64,000 nt of DNA, taken from assembly GCF_050947335.1 (NCBI RefSeq), contig NW_027473352.1:248001-312000 (forward strand). Direction: 5' to 3'. The notes beneath the pieces were generated by a model. It saw nothing but the letters and a program-made list of their open reading frames with translations, had not been told where the DNA came from and did not search any database. This DNA is from Megachile rotundata (lineage: Eukaryota > Arthropoda > Insecta > Hymenoptera > Megachilidae). Positions 51,541 through 62,690 of the stretch are shown in pieces (positions within the stretch are counted from its first letter, which is position 1; each line of letters starts with the position of its first letter). The translations under genes were made by a program, and so were the position numbers.

Positions 51541-54500
51541 TGATCGTGATTGTGTGATCGTGATTGTGGGATTGTGACTGTGTGATTTTGTGATCGTTAT
51601 TGAGGTTGTGTGATTGTGATTGTGTGACTGTGTTATTGTGATTGTGTGATTCTGATTGTGTGATTGTGATTGTGTGATCGTGACTGTGTGGTCGTGATTG
51701 TGGGATTGTGACTGTGTGATTGTGTGATCGTGACTGTGTGATCGTGATTGTGTGATCGTGATTGTGGAATTGTGACTGTGTGATTGTGTGATCGTGATTG
51801 AGATTGTGTGATTGTAATTGTGTGATTGTGATTGTGTGATTGTGATCGTGTGATTGTGCCATCGTGATTGTGCGATCGCGATTGTGTGATTGTGATTGTG
51901 TGGTCGTGATTTTGTGATCGTGATTGCGTGATCGTGATTGCGTGATCGTGATTGTGTGATTGTGTGATTCTGATTGTGTGATTGTGATTGTGTGATTGTG
52001 ATTGTGTGATTGTGATTGTGTGATTGTGATTGTGTGATTGTGATTGTGATTGTGATTGTGTGATTGTGTGATTGTGATTGTGCGATCGAGATTGTGTGAT
52101 CGTGATTGCGTGATCGTGATTGTGTGATTGTGATTGTGTGATTGTGATTGTGTGATTGTGATTGTGATTGTGTGGTCGTGACTGTGTGATCGTGATTGGG
52201 CGATCGTGATTGTGTGATCGTGATTGTGTGATTGTGATTGTGTGATTGTGATTGTGTGATTGTGATTGTGTGATCGTGATTTTGTGATAGTGATTGTGTG
52301 ATAGTGATAGTGTGATTGTGATTGTGTGATTGTGATTGTGTGATTGTGATTGTGTGATTGTGATTGTGTGATTGTGATTGTGTGATTGTGATTGTGTGAT
52401 TGTGATTGTGTGATTGTGATTGTGTGATTGTGATTGTGTGATTGTGATTGTGTGATTGTGATTGTGATTGTGATTGTGTGATTGTGTGATTGTGATTGTG
52501 CGATCGAGATTGTGTGATCGTGATTGCGTGATCGTGATTGTGTGATCGTGATTGTGTGACCGTGATTGTGTGATCGTGATTGAGTGATCGCGATTGTGTG
52601 ATTGTAATTGTGTGATAGTGATTGTGTGATTGTGCGATCGTGATTGTGCGATCGCGATTGTGTGTTTGTGATTGTGTGGTCGTGATTTTGTGATCGTGAT
52701 TGCGTGATCGTGATTGTGTGATTGTGTTATTGTGATTGTGTTATTGTGATTGTGTGATCGTGATTGTGTGATGGTGATTGTGTGACTGTGATTGTGTGAT
52801 CGTGACTGTATGATCGTGATTGTATCATCGTGATTGTGTGATCGTGATTGTGTGACAGTGTTATTGTGATTGTGTGATTCTGATTGTGTGATTGTGACTG
52901 TGTGATCGTGACTGTGTGATCGTGATTGTGTGATCGTGATTGTGGGATTGTGACTGTGTGATTGTGTGATCGTGACTGTGTGATCGTGATTGTGTGATCG
53001 TGATTGTGGGATTGTGACTGTGTGATTGTGTGATCGTGATTGAGACTGTGTGATTGTGATTGTGTGATCGCGATTGTGTCACTGTGATTGTGTGGGTCGT
53101 GATTTTGTGATCGTGATTGTGTGACCGTGATTATGTGATCGTGATTGTGCGACTGTGTTATTGTGATTGTGTGATTCTGATTGTGTGATTGTGATTGTGT
53201 GATCGTAACTGTGTGGTCGTGATTGTGTGATTGTGACTGTGTGATTGTGTGATCGTGACTGTGTGATCATGGTTGTGGGATTGTGACTGTGTGATTGTGT
53301 GATCGTGATTGAGATTGTGTGATTGTGATTCTTGTGACTGTGATTGTGTGATTGTGATTGTGTGATTGTGATTGTGTGGTCGTGACTGTGTGATCGTGAT
53401 TGTGTCATCGTGATTGTGTGATCATGATTGTGTGACTGTGTTATTGTGATTGTGTGATTCTGATTGTGTGATTGTGGTTGTGTGATCGTCACTGTGTGAT
53501 CGTGATTGTGTGATCGTGATTGTGGGATTGTGACTGTGTGATTGTGTGATCGTGACTGTGTGATCGTGATTGTGTGATCGTGATTGTGGGATTGTGACTG
53601 TGTGATTGTGTGATCGTGATTGAGATTGTGTGATTGTGATTGTGTGATCGCGATTGTGTGACTGTGATTGTGTGGTCGTGATTTTGTGATCGTGATTGCG
53701 TGATGGTGATTGCGTGATCGTGATTGCGTGATCGTGATTGTGTGACCGTGATTGTGTGATCGTGATTCTGCGACTGTGTTATTGTGATTGTGTGATTCTG
53801 ATTGTGTGATAGTGATTGTGTGATCGTAACTGTGTGGTCGTGATTGTGGGATTGTGACTGTGTGATTGTGTGATCGTGACTGTGTGATCATGGTTGTGGG
53901 ATTGTGACTGTGTGATTGTGTGATCGTGATTGAGATTGTGTGATTGTGATTCTTGTGACTGTGATTGTGTGATTGTGATTGTGTGATTGTGATTGTGTGG
54001 TCGTGATTTTGTGATCGTGATTGCGTGATCGTGATTGTGTGATTGTGTTATTGTGATTGTGTTATTGTGATTGTGTGATCGTGATTGTGTGATGGTGATT
54101 GTGTGTTGGTGATGGTGTGATTGTGATTGTGTGATCGTGACTGTGTGATCGTGATTGTGTCATCGTGATTGTGTGATCATGGTTGTGTGACTGTGTTATT
54201 GTGATTGTGTGATTCTGACTGTGTGATTGTGGTTGTGTGATCGTCACTGTGTGATCGTGATTGTGTGATCGTGATTGTGGGATTGTGACTGTGTGATTGT
54301 GTGATCGTGACGGTGTGATCGTGATTGTGTGATCGTGATTGTGGGATTGTGACTGTGTGATTGTGTGATCGTGATTGAGATTGTGTGATTGTGATTGTGT
54401 GATCGTGACGGTGTGGTCGTGATTGTGGGATTGTGACTGTGTGATTGTGTGATCGTGACTGTGTGATCGTGATTGTGTGATCGTGATTGTGGAATTGTGA

Positions 54501-57500
54501 CTGTGTGATTGTGTGATCGTGATTGAGATTGTGTGATTGTAATTGTGTGATTATGATTGTGTGATTGTGATCGTGTGATTGTGCCATCGTGATTGTGCGA
54601 TCGCGATTGTGTGTTTGTGATTGTGTGGTCGTGATTTTGTGATCGTGATTGCGTGATCGTGATTGTGTGATTGTGATTGTGTGACTGTGATTGTGTGATT
54701 GTGATTGTGTGGTCGTGACTGTGTGATCGTGATTGTGTGATTGTGATTGTGATTGTGCGACTGTGTGATTGTGATTTTGTGATTGTGATTGTGTGGTTGT
54801 GATTGTGTGGTCGTGATTGTGTGACTGTGATGGTGTGATCGTGATTGTGTGATCGTGATTGTGTGACCGTGATTGTGTGATCGTGATTGAGTGATCGCGA
54901 TTGTGTGATTGTAATTGTGTGATTGTGATTGTGTGATTGTGCGATCGTGATTGTGCGATCGCGATTGTGCGTTTGTGATTGTGTGGTCGTGATTTTGTGA
55001 TCGTGATTGCGTGATCGTGATTGTGTGATTGTGTTATTGTGATTGTGTTATTGTGATTGTGTTATTGTGATTGTGTGATCGTGATTGTGTGATGGTGATT
55101 GTGTGATTGTGATTGTGTGATCGTGACTGTATGATCGTGATTGTGTGATCGTGATTGTGGGATTGTGACTGTGTGATTGTGCGATCGTGATTGAGACTGT
55201 GTGATTGTGATTGTGTGATCGCGATTGTGTGACTGTGATTGTGTGGGTCGTGATTTTGTGATCGTGATTGTGTGACCGTGATTGTGTGATCGTGATTGTG
55301 CGACTGTGTTATTGTGATTGTGTGATTCTGATTGTGTGATTGTGATTGTGTGATCGTAACTGTGTGGTCGTGATTGTGGGATTGTGACTGTGTGATTGTG
55401 TGATCGTGACTGTGTGATCATGGTTGTGGGATTGCGACTGTGTGATTGTGTGATCGTGATTGAGATTGTGTGATTGTGATTCTTGTGACTGTGATTGTGT
55501 GATTGTGATTGTGTGATTGTGATTGTGTGGTCGTGATTTTGTGATCGTGATTGCGTGATCGTGATTGTGACTGTGACTGCGTGATTGTGATTGTGTGACT
55601 GTGATTGTGTGGTCGTGATTGTGTGATCGTGATTGTGTGACCGTGATTGTGTGATCGTGATTGAGTGATCGTGATTGTGTGATTGTAATTGTGTGATTGT
55701 GATTGAGTGATTGTGATTGTGTGATTGTACGATCGTGATTGTGCGATCGCGATTGTGTGATTGTGATTGTGTGGTCGTGATTTTGTGATCGTCATTGCGT
55801 GATCGTGATTGCGTGATCGTGATTGTGTGATTGTGTTATTGTGATTGTGTTATTGTGATTGTGTTATTGTGATTGTGTGATCGTGATTGTGTGATGGTGA
55901 TTGTGTGATCATGATTGTGTGACTGTGTTATTGTGATTGTGTGATTCTGATTGTGTGATTGTGGTTGTGTGATCGTCACTGTGTGATCGTGATTGTGTGA
56001 TCGTGATTGTGGGATTGTGACTGTGTGATTGTGTGATCGTGACGGTGTGATCGTGATTGTGTGATCGTGATTGTGGGATTGTGACTGTGTGATTGTGTGA
56101 TCGTGATTGAGATTGTGTGATTGTGATTGTGTGATCGTGATTGTGTGATTGTGATTGTGTGGTCGTGATTTTGTGATCGTGATTGCGTGATCGTGATTGC
56201 GTGATCGTGATTGCGTGATCGTGAATGTGTGATCGTGATTGTGTGATCGTGATTGTGGGATTGTGACTGTGTGATTGTGTGATCGTGACTGTGTGATCGT
56301 GATTGTGTGATCGTGATTGTGGGATTGTGACTGTGTGATTGTGTGATCGTGATTGAGATTGTGTGATTGTGATTGTGTGATCGCGATTGTGTGACTGTGA
56401 TTGTGTGGTCGTGATTTTGTGATCGTGATTGCGTGATGGTGATTGCGTGATCGTGATTGCGTGATCGTGATTGTGTGACCGTGATTGTGTGATCGTGATT
56501 CTGCGACTGTGTTATTGTGATTGTGTGATTCTGATTGTGTGATTGTGATTGTGTGATCGTAACTGTGTGGTCGTGATTGTGGGATTGTGACTGTGTGATT
56601 GTGTGATCGTGACTGTGTGATCATGGTTGTGGGATTGTGACTGTGTGATTGTGTGATCGTGATTGAGATTGTGTGATTGTGATTCTTGTGACTGTGATTG
56701 TGTGATTGTGATTGTGTGATTGTGATTGTGTGGTCGTGATTTTGTGATCGTGATTGCGTGATCGTGATTGTGACTCTGACTGCGTGATTGTGATTGTGTG
56801 ACTGTGATTGTGTGATCGTGATTGTGTGATCGTGATTGTGTGACCGTGATTGTGTGATCGTGATTGAGTGATCGTGATTGTGTGATTGTAATTGTGTGAT
56901 TGTGATTGAGTGATTGTGATTGTGTGATTGTGCGATCGTGATTGTGCGATCGCGATTGTGTGATTGTGATTGTGTGGTCGTGATTTTGTGATCGTGATTG
57001 CGTGATCGTGATTGCGTGATCGTGATTGTGTGATTGTGTTATTGTGATTGTGTTATTGTGATTGTGTTATTGTGATTGTGTGATCGTGATTGTGTGATGG
57101 TGATTGTGTGATGGTGATGGTGTGATTGTGATTGTGTGATCGTGACTGTGTGATCGTGATTGTGTCATCGTGATTGTGTGATCATGATTGTGTGACTGTG
57201 ATTGTGTGATCGTGATTGAGTGATCGCGATTGTGTGATTGTAATTGTGTGATTGTGATTGTGTGATCGCGATTGTGTGACTGTGATTGTGTGGTCGTGAT
57301 TTTGTGATCGTGATTGCGTGATGGTGATTGCGTGATCGTGATTGCGTGATCGTGATTGTGTGACCGTGATTGTGTGATCGTGATTGTGCGACTGTGTTAT
57401 TGTGATTGTGTGATTCTGATTGTGTGATTGTGATTGTGTGATCGTAACTGTGTGGTCGTGATTGTGGGATTGTGACTGTGTGATTGTGTGATCGTGACTG

Positions 57501-59235
57501 TGTGATCATGGTTGTGGGATTGTGACTGTGTGATTGTGTGATCGTGATTGAGATTGTGTGATTGTGATTCTTGTGACTGTGATTGTGTGATTGTGATTGT
57601 GTGATTGTGATTGTGTGGTCGTGATTTTGTGATCGTGATTGCGTGATCGTGATTGTGACTGTGACTGCGTGATTGTGATTGTGTGACTGTGATTGTGTGA
57701 TCGTGATTGTGTGATCGTGATTGTGTGACCGGGATTGTGTGATCGTGATTGAGTGATCGTGATTGTGTGATTGTAATTGTGTGATTGTGATTGAGTGATT
57801 GTGATTGTGTGATTGTGCGATCGTGATTGTGCGACCGCGATTGTGTGATTGTGATTGTGTGGTCGTGATTTTGTGATCGTGATTGCGTTATCGTGATTGC
57901 GCGATCGTGATTGTGTGATTGTGTTATTGTGATTGTGTTATTGTGATTGTGTGATCGTGATTGTGTGATGGTGATTGTGTGATGGGGATGGTGTGATTGT
58001 GATTGTGTGATCGTGACTGTGTGATCGTGATTGTGTCATCGTGATTCTGTGATCATGATTGTGTGACTGTGTTATTGTGATTGTGTGATACTGATTGTGT
58101 GATTGTGGTTGTGTGATCGTCACTGTGTGATCGTGATTGTGTGATCGTGATTGTGGGATTGTGACTGTGTGATTGTGTGATCGTGACGGTGTGATCGTGA
58201 TTGTGTGATCGTGATTGTGGGATTGTGACTGTGTGATTGTGTGATCGTGATTGAGATTGTGTGATTGTGATTGTGTGATCGTGATTGTGTGATTGTGATT
58301 GTGCGGTCGTGATTTTGTGATCGTGATTGCGTGATCGTGATTGCGTGATCGTGATTGCGTGATCGTGAATGTGTGATCGTGATTGTGTGATCGTGATTGT
58401 GTGACTGTGTTATTGTGATTGTGTGATTCTGATTGTGTGATTGTGATTGTGTGATCGTGACTGTGTGGTCGTGATTGTGGGATTGTGACTGTGTGATTGT
58501 GTGATCGTGACTGTGTGATTGTGATCGTGTGACTGTGATTGTGTGATTGTGATTGTGTGATTGTGATTGTGTGATTGTGATTGTGTGATTGTGATTGTGT
58601 GATTGTGATTGTGTGATTGTGATTGTGTGATTGTGATTGTGTGATAGTGATTGTGTGATTGTGATTGTGTGATTGTGATTGTGTGATTGTGATTGTGTGA
58701 TTGTGATTGTGTGATTGTGATTGTGTGATTGTGTTATTGTGATTGTGTGATTGTGATTGTGTGATCGTGATTGTGTGACTGTGTTATTGTGATTGTGTGA
58801 TTGTGGTTGTGTGATCGTGACTGTGTGATCGTGATTGTGTGATCGTGATTGTGGGATTGTGACTGTGTGATTGTGTGATCGTGACGGTGTGATCGTGATT
58901 GTGTGATCGTGATAGTGGGATTGTGACTGTGTGATTGTGTGATCGTGATTGAGATTGTGTGATTGTGATTGTGTGATCGTGATTGTGTGATTGTGATTGT
59001 GTGGTCGTGATTTTGTGATCGTGATTGCGTGATCGTGATTGCGTGATCGTGATTGCGTGATCGTGAATGTGTGATCGTGATTGTGTGATCGTGATTGTGT
59101 GACTGTGTTATTGTGATTGTGTGATTCTGATTGTGTGATTGTGATTGTGTGATCGTGACTGTGTGGTCGTGATTGTGGGATTGTGACTGTGTGATTGTGT
59201 GATCGTGACTGTGTGATTGTGATCGTGTGACTGTG
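51541..59235 (+). repeat. Variant-rich block, duplicate of the 3.35-10.65 kb region
   Basis: The same modules follow in the same order as in copy A. Differences are one extra GATTGCGTGATCGT unit near 51925, loss of 188 bases near 52540, an extra G giving GTGTGGGTCGTG near 53093, and a 621-bp extra segment at 53265-53885. From 53886 to about 58643 the offset to copy A is constant at 48597. Confidence 0.88.
53265..53885 (+). repeat. 621-bp segment extra in copy B
   Basis: GATCATGGTTGTGGG at 53265 recurs at 53886, and copy A has it once (5289). The extra segment also starts with GATTCTTGTG (53327), as does the next one (53948). Its later part resembles 7310-8022, sharing GATCATGATTG and the rare GATTCTGCGACTG (53767; 7911), with 246 bases fewer. 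It looks like unequal exchange between sister modules. Confidence 0.85.
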
Positions 59236-60586
59236 ATTGTGTGATTGTGATTGTGTGATTGTGATTGTGTGATTGTGATTGTGTGATTGTGATTGTGTGA
59301 TTGTGATTGTGTGATTGTGATTGTGTGATTGTGATTGTGTGATTGTGATTGTGTGATTGTGATTGTGTGATTGTGATTGTGTGATTGTGATTGTGTGATT
59401 GTGATTGTGTGATTGTGATTGTGTGATTGTGATTGTGTGATTGTGATTGTGTGATTGTGATTGTGTGATTGTGATTGTGTGATTGTGATTGTGTGATTGT
59501 GATTGTGTGATTGTGATTGTGTGATTGTGATTGTGTGATTGTGATTGTGTGATTGTGATTGTGTGATTGTGATTGTGTGATTGTGATTGTGTGATTGTGA
59601 TTGTGTGATTGTGATTGTGTGATTGTGATTGTGTGATTGTGATTGTGTGATTGTGATTGTGTGATTGTGATTGTGTGATTGTGATTGTGTGATTGTGATT
59701 GTGTGATTGTGATTGTGTGATTGTGATTGTGTGATTGTGATTGTGTGATTGTGATTGTGTGATTGTGATTGTGTGATTGTGATTGTGTGATTGTGATTGT
59801 GTGATTGTGATTGTGTGATTGTGATTGTGTGATTGTGATTGTGTGATTGTGATTGTGTGATTGTGATTGTGTGATTGTGATTGTGTGATTGTGATTGTGT
59901 GATTGTGATTGTGTGATTGTGATTGTGTGATTGTGATTGTGTGATTGTGATTGTGTGATTGTGATTGTGTGATTGTGATTGTGTGATTGTGATTGTGTGA
60001 TTGTGATTGTGTGATTGTGATTGTGTGATTGTGATTGTGTGATTGTGATTGTGTGATTGTGATTGTGTGATTGTGATTGTGTGATTGTGATTGTGTGATT
60101 GTGATTGTGTGATTGTGATTGTGTGATTGTGATTGTGTGATTGTGATTGTGTGATTGTGATTGTGTGATTGTGATTGTGTGATTGTGATTGTGTGATTGT
60201 GATTGTGTGATTGTGATTGTGTGATTGTGATTGTGTGATTGTGATTGTGTGATTGTGATTGTGTGATTGTGATTGTGTGATTGTGATTGTGTGATTGTGA
60301 TTGTGTGATTGTGATTGTGTGATTGTGATTGTGTGATTGTGATTGTGTGATTGTGATTGTGTGATTGTGATTGTGTGATTGTGATTGTGTGATTGTGATT
60401 GTGTGATTGTGATTGTGTGATTGTGATTGTGTGATTGTGATTGTGTGATTGTGATTGTGTGATTGTGATTGTGTGATTGTGATTGTGTGATTGTGATTGT
60501 GTGATTGTGATTGTGTGATTGTGATTGTGTGATTGTGATTGTGTGATTGTGATTGTGTGATTGTGATTGTGTGATTGTGATTGTGT
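59236..60586 (+). repeat. Homogeneous 14-mer tract (~96 units)
   Basis: This clean tract of about 1351 bases is the counterpart of 10651-11975 plus two units. It ends at GATAG (60587). Three adjacent GTGGTTG units follow (GGTTG at 60621, 60635, 60649), where copy A has two. Confidence 0.93.
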
Positions 60587-60870
60587 GATAGTGATTGTGT
60601 GATTGTGATTGTGTGATTGTGGTTGTGTGATTGTGGTTGTGTGATTGTGGTTGTGTGATTGTGATTGTGTGATTGTGATTGTGTGATTGTGATTGTGTGA
60701 TTGTGATTGTGTGATTGTGATTGTGTGATTGTGATTGTGTGATTGTGATTGTGTGATTGTGATTGTGTGATTGTGATTGTGTGATTGTGATTGTGTGATT
60801 GTGATTGTGTGATTGTGATTGTGTGATTGTGATTGTGTGATTGTGATTGTGTGATTGTGATTGTGTGATT

Positions 60871-62690
60871 GTGGTTGTGTGTTTGTGATTGTGTGATTGT
60901 GATTGTGTGATTGTGATTGTGTGATTGTGATTGTGTGATTGTGATTGTGTGATTGTGATTGTGATTGTGATTGTGTGATTGTGATTGTGTGATTGTGATT
61001 GTGTAATTGTGATTGTGTGATCGTGATTATGTGATCGTGATTGTGAATGTGTGATTGTGATTGTGTGATACTGATTGTGTGATTGTGATTGTGTGATTGT
61101 GATTGTGTGATTGTGATTGTGTGATTGTGATTGTGTGATTGTGATTGTGTGATTGTGATTGTGTGATTGTGATTGTGTGATTGTGATTGTGTGATTGTGA
61201 TTGTGTGATTGTGATTGTGTGATTGTGATTGTGTGATTGTGATTGTGTGATTGTGATTGTGTGATTGTGATTGTGTGATTGTGATTGTGTGATTGTGATT
61301 GTGTGATTGTGATTGTGTGATTGTGATTGTGTGATTGTGATTGTGTGATTGTGATTGTGTGAATGTGATTGTGTGATTGTGATTGTGTGATTGTGATTGT
61401 GTGATTGTGATTGTGTGATTGTGATTGTGTGATTGTGATTGTGTGATTGTGATTGTGTGATTGTGATCGTGTGATCGTGATAATGTGATCGTGATTGTGA
61501 ATGTGTGATTGTGATTGTGATTGTGTGAATGTGTGATTGTGATTGTGTGATCGTGATTGTGAGATAGTGATTGTGTGATCGTGATTGTGTGATTGTGTTA
61601 TTGTGATTGCGTGATTCTGATTGTGTGATTGTGATTGTGTGATTGTGTGATCGTGATTGTGGGATTGTGACTGTGTGATTGTGTGATCGTGATTGAGATT
61701 GTGTGATTGTGATTGTGTGATTGTGATGGTGTGAATGTGATTGTGTGATTGTGATTGTGTGATTGTGATTGTGTGATTGTGATTGTGTGATTGTGATTGT
61801 GTGATTGTGATTGTGTGATTGTGATTGTGTGATCGTGATTGTGTGATCGTGATTGTGGGATTGTGACTGTGTGATTTTGTGATCGTGATTGAGGTTGTGT
61901 GATTGTGATTGTGTGACTGTGTTATTGTGATTGTGTGATTCTGATTGTGTGATTGTGATTGTGTGATCGTGACTGTGTGGTCGTGATTGTGGGATTGTGA
62001 CTGTGTGATTGTGTGATAGTGACTGTGTGATCGTGATTGTGTGATCGTGATTGTGGAATTGTGACTGTGTGATTGTGTGATCGTGATTGAGATTGTGTGA
62101 TTGTAATTGTGTGATTGTGATTGTGTGATTGTGATCGTGTGATTGTGCCATCGTGATTGTGCGATCGCGATTGTGTGATTGTGATTGTGTGGTCGTGATT
62201 TTGTGATCGTGATTGCGTGATCGTGATTGTGTGATTGTGTGATTCTGATTGTGTGATTGTGATTGTGTGATTGTGATTGTGTGATTGTGATTGTGTGATT
62301 GTGATTGTGATTGTGATTGTGTGATTGTGTGATTGTGATTGTGCGATCGAGATTGTGTGATCGTGATTGCGTGATCGTGATTGTGTGATTGTGATTGTGT
62401 GATTGTGATTGTGTGATTGTGATTGTGATTGTGTGGTCGTGACTGTGTGATCGTGATTGGGCGATCGTGATTGTGTGATCGTGATTGTGTGATTGTGATT
62501 GTGTGATTGTGATTGTGTGATTGTGATTGTGTGATCGTGATTTTGTGATAGTGATTGTGTGATAGTGATAGTGTGATTGTGATTGTGTGATTGTGATTGT
62601 GTGATTGTGATTGTGTGATTGTGATTGTGTGATTGTGATTGTGTGATTGTGATTGTGTGATTGTGATTGTGTGATTGTGATTGTGTGATT
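60871..62690 (+). repeat. 1820-bp tandem duplication, copy 1
   Basis: GTGGTTGTGTGTTTG at 60871 recurs at 62691. The translated - strand of 61027-62151 equals that of 62847-63971 over all 374 residues. 1820 is exactly 130 units. Copy A (12.26-14.07 kb) has this unit once, so the duplication arose after the 14 kb duplication. The left end is blurred by clean 14-mers. Confidence 0.94.

Larger units (their letters stand above)
48108..58154 (+). repeat. Higher-order repeat unit, ~10.05 kb (second locus)
   Basis: The landmark at 48108 recurs at 58155, giving a period of 10047 bp. The same relation is seen for GATTCTTGTG at 47519 and 57566 and for the TGATGGGGATGG variant near 47934 and 57981. This locus is the counterpart of the 1/9558 pair. 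Bases 46.9-48.1 kb also match 8.3-9.56 kb at a constant offset of 38550, so the repeat order is preserved on both sides of the unit boundary. Confidence 0.85.
48108..62680 (+). repeat. Copy B of the ~14 kb duplicated satellite segment
   Basis: Base 48108 aligns with base 1, including the rare GTGCGATCG variant in the first 50 bases. Spacings of the rare GATTCTTGTG marker are reproduced exactly: 5351, 6881, 8084 and 8969 in copy A (gaps 1530, 1203, 885) and 53948, 55478, 56681 and 57566 here. Differences from copy A are a 188-bp loss near 52.54 kb, a loss of 42 bp with a 1-bp gain near 53.1 kb, a 621-bp gain at 53.27-53.89 kb, and gains or losses of whole 14-mers in homogeneous tracts. Point differences are few. 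For example, the translated stretch 55418-55795 differs from 6821-7198 by two residues. Confidence 0.93.

Noticed and set aside
60587..60660. GTGGTTG cluster as an insertion or regulatory site
   Set aside because: It is three neighbouring 14-mers with the same A-to-G change. The equivalent locus at 12023-12040 has two, so local unit spread explains it.
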